Assembly (NCBI RefSeq): GCF_020564935.1
Contig: NZ_JAJCXB010000067.1
Location: 1 to 35,194 of the forward strand
Reading direction: 5' to 3'
Origin: Streptomyces pinistramenti
GTDB lineage: Bacteria; Actinomycetota; Actinomycetes; Streptomycetales; Streptomycetaceae
Length of the DNA stretch: 35,194 nucleotides
Below, piece by piece: positions 17,136 through 24,886 of this stretch. The position numbers and the translations under genes are program-made. The notes beneath the pieces are model-generated. The model ran no database searches, had not been told where the DNA came from, and saw only the letters and a program-made list of their open reading frames with translations. Each line of letters begins with the position of its first letter. The stretch's first letter is position 1.

Positions 17136-17147
17136 GCGGAGTGCCAG
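17121..17147. promoter_or_regulatory. CIRCE operator, promoter-distal
   Basis: TTAGCACTC (17121-17129), a 9-base spacer, then GAGTGCCAG (17139-17147). Two mismatches from the perfect dyad. It overlaps the -35 box of the groES promoter. Confidence 0.92.
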
Positions 17148-17327
17148 TCGAGCCTTTGCGCGGGTCGTCGTCCGCCGGCGGGTTTCGGTGCCGAACCGGA
17201 CACACCTGGACCGGACACCGCAACCCTGCCCAGGTCCGCCTCGTCTACCTCTTCGACTGCCGAGCCGACAGCCGGGCCCGTCCCGTCCGGGGACTGCGGC
17301 TCCGACGAAACATGGCGGAGGAAACAG

Positions 17328-18815
17328 GTGCGAGGACCCACGAGTGTGCCCCGGGCGACGGGCGGGGGGGAGAGCGAGGCCGAGCGCACCATGACCTTCG
17401 CCGCGCTCGCCCAGGCACCCGACCGCCGCAGAACCGAGGCCGGGCTGCTCGCGTTCGCCGTGCTGATCACCGTCTTCGGCGATGCGTACGCCGGGCTGTC
17501 GATGACCGGCAAACTCCCCGACGGGCTGGCCGGCTTCACCGCCGCCATGATCGGCGTCGCCCTGGTGCCGCACCTGGTCGTACGCCGCTTCGCCGCCCGT
17601 GCCGACCCGCTGATCCTGCCGCTGGCCACCCTGCTGACCGGCCTCGGCCTCGTCCTGCTGAACCGGCTGGACATCACGTACGCGGCCCAGCCCTCGCTCC
17701 ACATGCCGCAGGCGGGCGGCGGGCAGCTGGTGTGGACCCTGATAGGGACGGCGGTCTGCGTCGGGATCCTGATCACGCTGCGCGACCACCGCTTCCTCCA
17801 GCGCTACGTCTACCTGACGATGGCCGTCGGACTCGTGCTGCTGATGGCGCCGGCCTTCTTCGGCGCCGACCAGTTCGGCGCCAAGCGCTGGATCCTGCTC
17901 GGGCCGCTGTCGCTGCAGCCGGGCGAGTTCGTGAAGCTGATGATCGCGGTGTTCTTCGCGGGCTACCTGACGGTCAACCGCGACGCGCTCGCCCTGACCG
18001 GACGCCGGGTGATGGGCGTCCAGCTGCCGCCCGGCAGGCAGCTCGGGCCGATCTTCACGATCTGGGTCGTCAGCCTGCTGGTGCTGGTCTTCGAACGGGA
18101 CCTGGGCACCTCGCTGATCTTCTTCGGCGTCTTCGTGATCATGCTGTACATGGCCACCCAGCGGACCGGCTGGGTGGTGTGCGGCCTGCTGATGGCCGTG
18201 GTCGGCGCCGCCGTCGTGGGCTCGGCCGAACCGCACGTCAAGGGCCGCGTGATGGCCTGGCTGCACCCCATGGACATCTTCCTTCCCGAGAAGCAGCGGC
18301 CGCCGGGGCTGATCTCCGACCAGTCGGCGCAGGCACTGTTCAGCTTCGGCAGCGGCGGCATCGGCGGCAGCGGGCTGGGCCAGGGACACCCTGAGCTGAT
18401 CGGCTTCGCGGGCAACAGCGACTTCATCCTCACCACCGTCGGCGAGGAGCTGGGCCTGGCCGGGGTGATGGTCGTCCTGCTGCTCTACACGCTGCTCGCC
18501 CAGCGCGGGATGCGGGTGGGCCTGACCGCCCGCGACCCGTTCGGCAAGCTGCTGGCCGTCGGCCTCTCCGGTGCGCTGCTGCTCCAGGTCTTCGTCGTCT
18601 GCGGCGGCGTCACCGGCCTGATCCCGCTCACCGGCAAGGCCCTGCCGTTCCTCGCCAAGGGTGGCTCGTCGCTGGTCGCGAACTGGGTGATGGTGGCGCT
18701 GCTGATCCGGATCAGCGACAGCGCGCAGAAGCGCCGCGAACCGGTGGGCGCCTTCGCGCGGGGCTCCCGGCGCCGCGCCAGGGGCCGGCGCGCAGCGGCC
18801 CCGCCGGGCGGGTAG
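17328..18815 (+). CDS. FtsW/RodA/SpoVE (SEDS) family protein
   Basis: A polytopic membrane protein of 495 residues with about 10 predicted hydrophobic segments. SEDS proteins polymerise lipid II into glycan strands together with a class B penicillin-binding protein. Key parts are present: GAKRWILLGPLSLQPGEFVKLMIAVFFAGYL (with the QPxE Glu), ERDLGTSLIFFGVF (matching the essential Asp of PDLGTA), and GLGQGHPELIGFAGNSDFILTTVGEELGLAG. It ends GLIPLTGKALPFLAKGGSSLVANW. A basic cytosolic tail (RGSRRRARGRRAA) closes it. Start: GTG 17328 has an excellent GGAGG site 6 bases upstream; ATG 17391 is the alternative. No penicillin-binding protein gene is adjacent, so its partner is unknown. It is divergent from groES. 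Confidence 0.9.
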   Translation: MRGPTSVPRATGGGESEAERTMTFAALAQAPDRRRTEAGLLAFAVLITVFGDAYAGLSMTGKLPDGLAGFTAAMIGVALVPHLVVRRFAARADPLILPLATLLTGLGLVLLNRLDITYAAQPSLHMPQAGGGQLVWTLIGTAVCVGILITLRDHRFLQRYVYLTMAVGLVLLMAPAFFGADQFGAKRWILLGPLSLQPGEFVKLMIAVFFAGYLTVNRDALALTGRRVMGVQLPPGRQLGPIFTIWVVSLLVLVFERDLGTSLIFFGVFVIMLYMATQRTGWVVCGLLMAVVGAAVVGSAEPHVKGRVMAWLHPMDIFLPEKQRPPGLISDQSAQALFSFGSGGIGGSGLGQGHPELIGFAGNSDFILTTVGEELGLAGVMVVLLLYTLLAQRGMRVGLTARDPFGKLLAVGLSGALLLQVFVVCGGVTGLIPLTGKALPFLAKGGSSLVANWVMVALLIRISDSAQKRREPVGAFARGSRRRARGRRAAAPPGG

Positions 18816-18866
18816 CGCGGGCGGGGCCGGGTGCCGTACGCACGGGGAGGAGCGGCCGGCGCCGGG

Positions 18867-19823
18867 CTACATGTAGTCCTCCAGCCGCGCCACCGCGTAC
18901 CCCTGCCGGGTCGCCGTGTTCAGTACGTTGCGGACCAGGTCGGGCATGGTCGCCTTCCAGTCCTCGCGGCCCCGGAAGTGGCTCAGGATGATGTCGCCCG
19001 GGTGGAGTTTCTGGTCCTCGCGGCTGTAGTCGAAGTGGTCGGGGAACGCCTCCGTGGCCCACAGCGGGAACACCTGCACGCCGCAGGAGGCCGCGACCTT
19101 CAGGGTGTCCAGCGTGAAGTCGCCGTACGGCGGGCGGAACAGCCGTGGGGTGTGGCCGAGTTCGCGGGTGAGGTTGTCCTGCTGGCCGCAGATCTCGGTG
19201 CGCTGGTCCTCGGTGCTCAGGCCGGGCAGGTAGCGGTGGTGCAGCGTGTGGTTGTGGACGCCGTTGCCCAGCTGCTGCGCCTGGCGGAAGTAGGCGTAGC
19301 CGGCGCCGTCCTTGGCGAGGTAGTCGCTGAGGAACGCGCTGTAGGGGATCTTGAGGTCGTCCATCATCCGGAGGAAGTCCGGGTCCTTCTCGTAGCCGTC
19401 GTCGAGGGTGAGGAAGACGACCTTCTGGTCGGTGGGCACCCTGGAGACGGCCTGCGGCAGATCCTTGCCGCCGCCCTGCGAGAACCACGGCTCGGTGGTC
19501 AGCTCCGGTTTGACGTCCGGCGGCTCGGGGGCTTCCAGCGGCACCGCGTCCAGTCCCCAGCGTTTGGCGACCGCCTCCTTGCGGGCCTGCGCCCGCTCCG
19601 CGTGCCGTGCCTGGGTGAGCAGCGCACGGGCCTCCGGGGCCAGGGCCGCCCGGCGGGTGGAGGGTTCGTTGTCCTGCTGGTCACCGGCCCGCTCGGTGCC
19701 GCAGCCCGCGGCCAGCAGTCCGATGACGCTCAGCGCCGCCAGGCCGCGCGCCCCGCGGGAAGCCGTCCCGCTCCGGGCGGGTCTGGGCCCGCTTTTGTAC
19801 CGCAAAAATCTGACAAGATGCAT
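18867..19823 (-). CDS. Polysaccharide deacetylase family lipoprotein
   Basis: About 318 residues from ATG 19823. A signal sequence with lipobox LLAAGC (lipidated Cys41) indicates an exported lipoprotein. The NodB/CE4 domain follows a charged linker. It has the Asp pair in LTLDDGYE (141-142), metal ligands in NHTLHH (His192, His196), RPPYGDF, and ILSHF near the end. The family removes acetyl groups from peptidoglycan or other surface glycans; the exact substrate is unknown. The start is unsure: no ribosome site is seen, a CAGTAT box 8 bases upstream on the minus strand could allow a leaderless start, and the frame is open to 19895. The N-terminal codons lie in an unusual AT-rich island. It is convergent with the SEDS gene. 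Confidence 0.88.
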   Translation of the reverse strand: MHLVRFLRYKSGPRPARSGTASRGARGLAALSVIGLLAAGCGTERAGDQQDNEPSTRRAALAPEARALLTQARHAERAQARKEAVAKRWGLDAVPLEAPEPPDVKPELTTEPWFSQGGGKDLPQAVSRVPTDQKVVFLTLDDGYEKDPDFLRMMDDLKIPYSAFLSDYLAKDGAGYAYFRQAQQLGNGVHNHTLHHRYLPGLSTEDQRTEICGQQDNLTRELGHTPRLFRPPYGDFTLDTLKVAASCGVQVFPLWATEAFPDHFDYSREDQKLHPGDIILSHFRGREDWKATMPDLVRNVLNTATRQGYAVARLEDYM

Positions 19824-19999
19824 AACGCCGGATACTGGCAGCGTCGCCCGCCACGGCATCGCCCGCCACGCGGCAAGGTCCACCGTCCGGCCCACCGCGG
19901 CCGCGGGCCCCGCCGCAGCCCTGGCCGCAGGCCCCGCCGTCGCGCCGCGTCCGCCGGGCCGTGGCGCCCGCCCCCGTGCCGGGAAGGAATGATGGACGG

Positions 20000-21244
20000 G
20001 TGACCGACCTCGACTCCTTCTCCGCGCTGCTCACCCCCGAGGGACAGGCGCTGCTGGCCGCACTGCACGACCACGACCCGGCCGACGAACTGGCCACCGC
20101 GACCCGGCTGCGCCGCGACCACCCCGCGGACCTGGTGTCCGCCGCCCTGGGACAGGCCCGGCTGCGGCAGCGCGCCGCCGCCAAGTTCGGGGCGGACGCG
20201 GGCCGGATGTACTTCACGCCGAACGGCGTCGAGCAGTCCACCCGCGCCACCGTCGCCGCCCACCGCGCCGCCCGGCTCGCCGCGCTGGGCGTCGGCACGC
20301 TGGCCGACCTGTGCTCCGGGATCGGCGGCGACGCCATCGCGCTGGCGCGGGCCGGGATCCGCGTACTGGCCGTCGACCGCGACCCGTTGGCCTGCGCCGC
20401 GGCCCGCGCCAACGCCGACGCGCTGGGCCTCGCGGAACTGATCGAGGTGCGCTGCGCGGACGTCACGGAGGTGGACACCGCCGGGTACGACGCGGTGTTC
20501 GTCGACCCGGCACGGCGCGGCCCGACAAGGGGGGCGGCGCGCAGCGCCTCGTCCAGGGGCGGCGGCCGGGCGACGGGCGGGCGGATTTTCGACCCGGAGG
20601 CGTACTCGCCGCCGCTGTCCTGGGCCGTCGCGGCGGCCCGTACGGCACCGTTCGCGGCGCTGAAGATCGCGCCGGGGGTGCCGCACGAGGCGCTGCCCGA
20701 GGACGCCGAGACGGAGTGGATCTCCGACGGGGGCGACGTGAAGGAGGCGGTGGTGTGGTTCGGCACGGAGCCCGGCGCCCGCCGCGCCACGCTGCTGCCG
20801 GCCGGCCACTCGCTGCTCGGCGCGGGCCTGCCCGACCCGGAGCCCGGCGCCGTGGGCCGCTATCTGTACGAGCCGGACGGCGCCGTGATCCGCGCCCACC
20901 TCGTCGCGGACGTCGCCCGGCAGGTCGACGGCCGGCTGATCGACCCGACCATCGCCTACGTCACCGCCGACGCGCTGCGCCCGACCCCGTACGCGACCGC
21001 CTACGAGATCACCGACGTCCTGCCGTTCCATGTCAAGCGGCTCAGGGCGCTGCTGCGGGAGCGCGGCGTGGGGATCGCGGTGATCAAGAAGCGGGGTTCG
21101 GCGGTCGAGCCGGAGGAACTGCGCAAGAAGCTGAAGCTGGCCGGCGGCGGCAACTCCGTCACGATCTTCCTGACCCGGGTCGCCGGGGCGCCCTCGATGC
21201 TGCTGGGGCGGCCGGCCGACGGTCCGGTCACGTCAGGTCGGTGA
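20000..21244 (+). CDS. Class I SAM-dependent methyltransferase with THUMP-like domain
   Basis: 414 residues from GTG 20000. The Rossmann-fold methyltransferase has motif I LADLCSGIGGDAIALARAG, acidic VLAVDRDPLA, and a catalytic-type VFVDPARR. The C-terminal part (HLVADVARQVDGRLIDPTIAYVTAD to the KRGSAVEPEELRKKLKLAGG segment) matches the THUMP-like domain found in predicted RNA methyltransferases, so an RNA substrate is likely. Between VFVDPARR and GRIFDPEAYSPPLSWA there is an insertion of about 20 Arg/Gly/Ser/Ala residues that I do not expect in the family. Its stop overlaps the end of the convergent small membrane protein gene by 17 bases. Confidence 0.87.
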   Translation: MTDLDSFSALLTPEGQALLAALHDHDPADELATATRLRRDHPADLVSAALGQARLRQRAAAKFGADAGRMYFTPNGVEQSTRATVAAHRAARLAALGVGTLADLCSGIGGDAIALARAGIRVLAVDRDPLACAAARANADALGLAELIEVRCADVTEVDTAGYDAVFVDPARRGPTRGAARSASSRGGGRATGGRIFDPEAYSPPLSWAVAAARTAPFAALKIAPGVPHEALPEDAETEWISDGGDVKEAVVWFGTEPGARRATLLPAGHSLLGAGLPDPEPGAVGRYLYEPDGAVIRAHLVADVARQVDGRLIDPTIAYVTADALRPTPYATAYEITDVLPFHVKRLRALLRERGVGIAVIKKRGSAVEPEELRKKLKLAGGGNSVTIFLTRVAGAPSMLLGRPADGPVTSGR

Positions 21245-21593
21245 GGTCCTCGGCGTAGATCCGGGCCAGCGGCTGCGGGCCGACGTACTGCTGGCAGGTG
21301 CACCGGCCCGCCTCGTACCTGACCGGCTTGCGGTCGGCGTCCCAGGCGATCGGCAGCTCCACCACCTCGTGGCACTTGCCCTGCTTGTCGTGCTTGGCGA
21401 GATGGTGGGTGCAGCCGCACACCGGCTTGGGCGGCTCCTGCGCTGCGGCCAGTTCCTGGCGCTCCTGGCGCACCGTCTCCAGGCGCTGCATCTTGCGTTC
21501 GTGCCGGGTGCGCAGGGCCGTACGGGCGGCGTCGGCGACCTTCGCGAAGCCGCCCGCCATGAAGAAGATGAACACCCACCAGAACCAGTCCAC
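21228..21593 (-). CDS. Small membrane-anchored protein with Cys/His cluster
   Basis: 121 residues, function unknown. It opens with a Trp/Phe-rich membrane segment (DWFWWVFIFFMAGGF, residues 2-16). A basic coiled-coil-prone helix (RTRHERKMQRLETVRQERQEL) follows. A C-terminal domain carries Cys59, 61, 74, 98 and 100 and His63, 64, 68 and 75, which suggests one or two zinc sites. The GTG start has GGGAGGGG 7 bases upstream, strong support for translation. It lies 72 bases after tsaD on the same strand and is probably cotranscribed with tsaB-rimI-tsaD. It overlaps the convergent methyltransferase gene. Confidence 0.8.
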   Translation of the reverse strand: MDWFWWVFIFFMAGGFAKVADAARTALRTRHERKMQRLETVRQERQELAAAQEPPKPVCGCTHHLAKHDKQGKCHEVVELPIAWDADRKPVRYEAGRCTCQQYVGPQPLARIYAEDLTDLT

Positions 21594-21665
21594 AGTCCGT
21601 CCCCTCCCGCACCTGCCCCTGTCCTGCCGTTGCCAGGGTAAGACGTTTCCTGCACCCGCAGGCCG

Positions 21666-22790
21666 TCAGGAGTAGAGGTTGTCCTTGCTGATCTCGTGGA
21701 CGTGGTCGTGGGAGTGGCCGTGACTGTGGGGGGCGGCCTCGCCGGGGACGTGGGGTTCGGTCACCGGCAGGGAGGAGTCGGCGGAGAGGTCCCAGTCCGA
21801 CGCCGCGCGGTTGCGGGCCACCATCTCGGCGCCCAGGGCCGCGACCATCGCGCCGTTGTCGGTGCACAGCTTCGGCCGCGGCACCCGCAGGGTGATGCCG
21901 GCGTCCTCGCAGCGGCGCGCGGCCATCGCCCGCAGCCGGGAGTTGGCCGCGACCCCGCCGCCGATCATCAGGTGGTCCACGCCGTTGTCCTTGCAGGCCC
22001 GTACGGCCTTGCGGGTCAGCACGTCGACCACGGCCTCCTGGAAGGACGCCGAGACATCCGCGACCGGGACCTGCTCGCCGGCCGCGCGCTTGGCCTCGAT
22101 CCAGCGGGCGACGGCCGTCTTGAGGCCGGAGAAGGAGAAGTCGTAGAGCGGGTCGCGGGGGCCGGTCAGGCCGCGCGGGAAGCGGATCGCGTCGGGGTCG
22201 CCCTCGCGCGCGTAGCGGTCGATGACCGGGCCGCCGGGGAAGCCGAGGTTCAGCACCCGCGCCACCTTGTCGAACGCCTCGCCCGCCGCGTCGTCGATGG
22301 TCGCGCCCAGCGGACGGACGTCGGCGGTGATGTCGGGGGCCAGCAGGAGGGACGAGTGGCCGCCGCTGACCAGCAGCGCCATTGTCGGCTCCGGCAGCGC
22401 GCCGTGCTCCAGCTGGTCGACGCAGATGTGCGAGGCGAGGTGGTTGACGCCGTAGAGCGGCTTGCCGAGCGCGTAGGCGTACGCCTTGGCCGCCGAGACG
22501 CCGACCAGCAGCGCGCCGGCCAGTCCTGGGCCCGCGGTGACCGCGATGCCGTCGAGGTCGCCCGCCGTGACCCCGGCGTCCTTCAGGGCGCGCCGGATGG
22601 TGGGGACCATCGCCTCCAGGTGGGCGCGGGAGGCGATTTCGGGCACCACGCCGCCGAAGCGGGCGTGCTCGTCGACGCTGGAGGCGACGGCGTCGGCGAG
22701 CAGGGTGTGCCCGCGGACGATGCCGACACCGGTCTCGTCGCAGGAGGTCTCGATGCCGAGGACCAGCGGTCCGCCGCGTGCGTCAGCCAT
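21666..22790 (-). CDS. tsaD: tRNA t6A threonylcarbamoyltransferase subunit TsaD
   Basis: Transfers threonylcarbamoyl from its AMP ester to A37 of ANN-decoding tRNAs, with TsaB and TsaE. 374 residues, ASKHA fold. It starts LVLGIETSCDETGVGIV; the metal site is HxxxH in NHLASH (His117, His121). ATP-binding segments LLVSGGHSSLLL and MIGGGVAANSRLR are present, and CTDNGAMVAALG lies near the end. It has an unusual C-terminal extension rich in His (HSHGHSHDHVHE) after the normal end. ATG 22790 is 6 bases past the rimI stop, so it is translated in the tsaB-rimI-tsaD operon. Confidence 0.97.
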   Translation of the reverse strand: MADARGGPLVLGIETSCDETGVGIVRGHTLLADAVASSVDEHARFGGVVPEIASRAHLEAMVPTIRRALKDAGVTAGDLDGIAVTAGPGLAGALLVGVSAAKAYAYALGKPLYGVNHLASHICVDQLEHGALPEPTMALLVSGGHSSLLLAPDITADVRPLGATIDDAAGEAFDKVARVLNLGFPGGPVIDRYAREGDPDAIRFPRGLTGPRDPLYDFSFSGLKTAVARWIEAKRAAGEQVPVADVSASFQEAVVDVLTRKAVRACKDNGVDHLMIGGGVAANSRLRAMAARRCEDAGITLRVPRPKLCTDNGAMVAALGAEMVARNRAASDWDLSADSSLPVTEPHVPGEAAPHSHGHSHDHVHEISKDNLYS

Positions 22791-22796
22791 GATTCT

Positions 22797-23387
22797 TCAG
22801 TTTCCTTGTGACGAGGTGGGGTCGGGGACGGGCGGGACGGAAGAGGCGCCGGGGTCGGTGTCGGGGGCCTCGGTGTCCGGGTCGGTCGCGGTCCTGCGCA
22901 TGACCAGGGCGTCGACGTTGCCCGGCTGGTAGTAGCCGCGCCGGAAGCCGATCGGCGCGAAGCCGAAGCGTTCGTAGAGGCGCTGCGCGCGGAGGTTGTC
23001 GACGCGGACCTCCAGCAGCACCTCGTGGCACTCGAAGGCGGTGGCGGCCGACAGCAGCGCGGTCAGCAGCCGGGCGCCGAGGCCGCTGCCCCACTGGTCG
23101 CGTGCGGTGGCGATGGTCTGGATGTCGCCGGTGCCGTCCACGGCGGCCAGGCCGCCGTAGCCGGCCAGCCGGCCACCGGCCTCGGCGACCAGATAGCGGC
23201 GGTTGGCGCCGGCGCCGCGCGCCCGCGCCAGCTCGGACCAGAACATCCCGGCCGACCAGGCGTCGTCCGGGAACAGTTCGTGTTCCAGCGCGAGCACCGC
23301 GTCCAGGTCCCACCAGCGCATCTCGCGCAGCACCGGGGCGCCCGCTGCGGATGCGCCGGCCTGCGCTCCGGAGACGGCGGGGGTCAC
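22797..23387 (-). CDS. rimI: Ribosomal-protein S18-alanine N-acetyltransferase (RimI-type GNAT)
   Basis: Acetylates protein N-termini; RimI acts on ribosomal protein S18. 196 residues from GTG 23387, whose GTGA overlaps the tsaB stop by 4 bases (translational coupling). The GNAT core has LREMRWWDLDAVLALEHELFPDDAWS, the acetyl-CoA loop IATARDQWGSGLGARLL, and EVLLEVRVDNLRAQRLYERFGFAPIGFRRGYYQP. About 33 C-terminal residues rich in Asp/Pro/Ser/Thr lie beyond the usual domain. It sits between tsaB and tsaD, a widespread arrangement. The frame is open far upstream across tsaB, but that part is a shadow. Confidence 0.94.
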   Translation of the reverse strand: MTPAVSGAQAGASAAGAPVLREMRWWDLDAVLALEHELFPDDAWSAGMFWSELARARGAGANRRYLVAEAGGRLAGYGGLAAVDGTGDIQTIATARDQWGSGLGARLLTALLSAATAFECHEVLLEVRVDNLRAQRLYERFGFAPIGFRRGYYQPGNVDALVMRRTATDPDTEAPDTDPGASSVPPVPDPTSSQGN

Positions 23388-24043
23388 TGGGGGGTGACCA
23401 CCTTGTAGTTGGCCGGAACCTGCGCGTCGGGACGCCGCAGGTACAGCGGCCGGTCCGGCAGGAACTCCTCGCCGGCCGCCAGCTTCTCGGCCGCGAGCGC
23501 GGCGAGCGCGGCGGCGGACTGGTGCTCGGGGCCTTCGCGCCGTACGCCGGTGAACACCGCGTCGTACAGCAGCGCGCCGGCGCCGACGGCGGGGACGCCG
23601 GCCACCTGGTCGGCGAGGTCGGCGGGGCGGTCCACGGCGGGCTCGGTCAGCCGGGTCCTGGCGTCGGCGTAGCGGGCCCAGTAGACCTCCTTGCGGCGGG
23701 CGTCGGTCGCCACCACGAAGGGCTCGTCGAGGCCGGCGGCGTAGGCGAGGCCGTCCAGCGAGCACAGGCCGTGCACCGGGACGTCCAGGGCGGCGCCGAA
23801 GGTCGCGGCGGTGACCAGGCCGACCCGCAGGCCGGTGTAAGGGCCGGGGCCGACGCCGACCACGAGGCCGGTGACCGCGTCGAGCTTCGTTCCGGCCTCG
23901 GACAGCACCCGGTCGACGGCGGGCAGCAGCAGCTCGCCGTGGCGGCGGGCGTCCACCTGGCACGACTCGGCGAGGACCCGGGAACCGTCGTGCAGTGCGA
24001 CGGTGACGGCGGGGGTGGCGGTGTCAAGAGCTAGCAGCAGCAC
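23384..24043 (-). CDS. tsaB: tRNA t6A biosynthesis protein TsaB
   Basis: Non-catalytic scaffold partner of TsaD, needed for t6A formation. 219 residues, ASKHA fold without full nucleotide site. It starts LLLALDTATPAVTVALHDG; GLVVGVGPGPYTGLRVGLVTAATF is the family signature. It is the first gene of the tsaB-rimI-tsaD run. Start is a GTG. TsaE is not adjacent as in many genomes; it lies about 1.3 kb away beyond two unrelated genes. Confidence 0.95.
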   Translation of the reverse strand: MLLLALDTATPAVTVALHDGSRVLAESCQVDARRHGELLLPAVDRVLSEAGTKLDAVTGLVVGVGPGPYTGLRVGLVTAATFGAALDVPVHGLCSLDGLAYAAGLDEPFVVATDARRKEVYWARYADARTRLTEPAVDRPADLADQVAGVPAVGAGALLYDAVFTGVRREGPEHQSAAALAALAAEKLAAGEEFLPDRPLYLRRPDAQVPANYKVVTPQ

Positions 24044-24172
24044 GCCCTCAAGACTACGGCGCGGCGGACGGTGCCCGTTCCGGTGCTACGGTCGGCCCGT
24101 AGCAGCGGCGTTCGGGCCGCCGGGATCGGGGCTTCCCCTCCGACGGGGAGAGTACGGAAAGGTGGCACAGCG

Positions 24173-24754
24173 GTGCCCGCTAAGAGCAGCACGATCGTCA
24201 CCGCTCTCACCGCGGCGGCCCTGGCCGTGGTCGGCGTACTCGGCTACCAGGCATCGGCGTCCGCACCGGACGACCTGACGCAGGCCCGCAAGGACGGCGG
24301 GCACTCCGCGGCCGCCAAGAAGCCCTCCGGGCACGACGGGCACGGCAAGAAGGAAGCGCGCCCGGCCCCTGTCGCGGTTCCCGCGGCGTCCGGCAAGGGC
24401 CGCCGGGTCGTCTACGCACTCGGCGCCAAGCGGGTCTGGCTGGTCGGCGCGGACGGCAAGGCCGACCGTACGTACAAGGTCGCACCGAGCACCGTCAGCC
24501 CGCCGATGGGGACGTACGCCGTCACCTCGCGTTCGGTGAGCGTCACGGGCTCGGACGGCATCGCGATCGAGCACGTGGTGCTGTTCACCAGCGTCGACGG
24601 CGTGGTGATCGGCTTCAGCGCGGCCGTCGACGGCTCGACGCCGGATCCGGGCGCCTCGCAGAAGAAGACCGGCGGGATCCGCGAGGCGCGCGATGACGGT
24701 GCCGCGCTGTGGAAGTTCGGGCTGACCGGCACGAAGGTCGTCGTCGTCGCCTGA
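24173..24754 (+). CDS. Secreted L,D-transpeptidase-like protein lacking catalytic residues
   Basis: 193 residues from GTG 24173. The N-terminus has a hydrophobic segment (TIVTALTAAALAVVGVLGYQASASA), a signal peptide or anchor. A His/Lys-rich linker (SGHDGHGKKEARPAP) follows. From residue 78 on the sequence follows the YkuD/L,D-transpeptidase fold: RVVYALGAKRVWLVGADGK, PPMGTYAVTSRS, HVVLFTSVDGVVIGF, then GGIREARDDGAALWKFGLTGTKVVVV. In active enzymes the last part reads SHGCIR; here Gly168 replaces the Cys, and the His of IGFH is Ser149. It probably cannot crosslink peptidoglycan and may only bind the wall. Assignment is by pattern similarity and is moderately sure. Confidence 0.78.
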   Translation: MPAKSSTIVTALTAAALAVVGVLGYQASASAPDDLTQARKDGGHSAAAKKPSGHDGHGKKEARPAPVAVPAASGKGRRVVYALGAKRVWLVGADGKADRTYKVAPSTVSPPMGTYAVTSRSVSVTGSDGIAIEHVVLFTSVDGVVIGFSAAVDGSTPDPGASQKKTGGIREARDDGAALWKFGLTGTKVVVVA

Positions 24755-24790
24755 CGCGCGCAGCGGAGGGCGTCGCCTGACGCGCAGCGG
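24745..24790. repeat. Short imperfect tandem duplication at the stop codon
   Basis: The segment covering the end of the LDT-like gene (24745-24766) is repeated at 24771-24790, with one GC step missing. Both copies contain CGTCGCCTGACGCGC. This looks like a recent slippage duplication carrying a second copy of the stop codon; coding is unaffected. Confidence 0.75.
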
Positions 24791-24808
24791 CAGACGAAGA
24801 GGCAGAAA

Positions 24809-24848
24809 CGGCGGCCCGTCGGGTCGCGTTCCCGCCCTCGGACCGCCG
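24809..24848. terminator. Terminator-like hairpin
   Basis: CGGCGGCCCG (24809-24818) can pair with CGGACCGCCG (24839-24848) with one mismatch across a 20-base loop, followed by CCCCGTTTTCC. It lies between the convergent LDT-like gene and the 85-residue gene. Confidence 0.5.
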
Positions 24849-24886
24849 CCCCGTTTTCCGTCTCCCCCGCGGACGCCCCTTTCGGA

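Noticed and set aside
17112..17327. Longer N-terminus for the SEDS protein starting at ATG 17112
   Set aside because: It would start inside the CIRCE region, lacks a ribosome site and has non-membrane low-complexity sequence; GTG 17328 has a strong GGAGG.
22797..23963. 388-residue frame as a long rimI
   Set aside because: The upstream part is the out-of-frame shadow of tsaB (Arg/Gly-rich); the GTG at 23387 overlapping the tsaB stop is the natural start.
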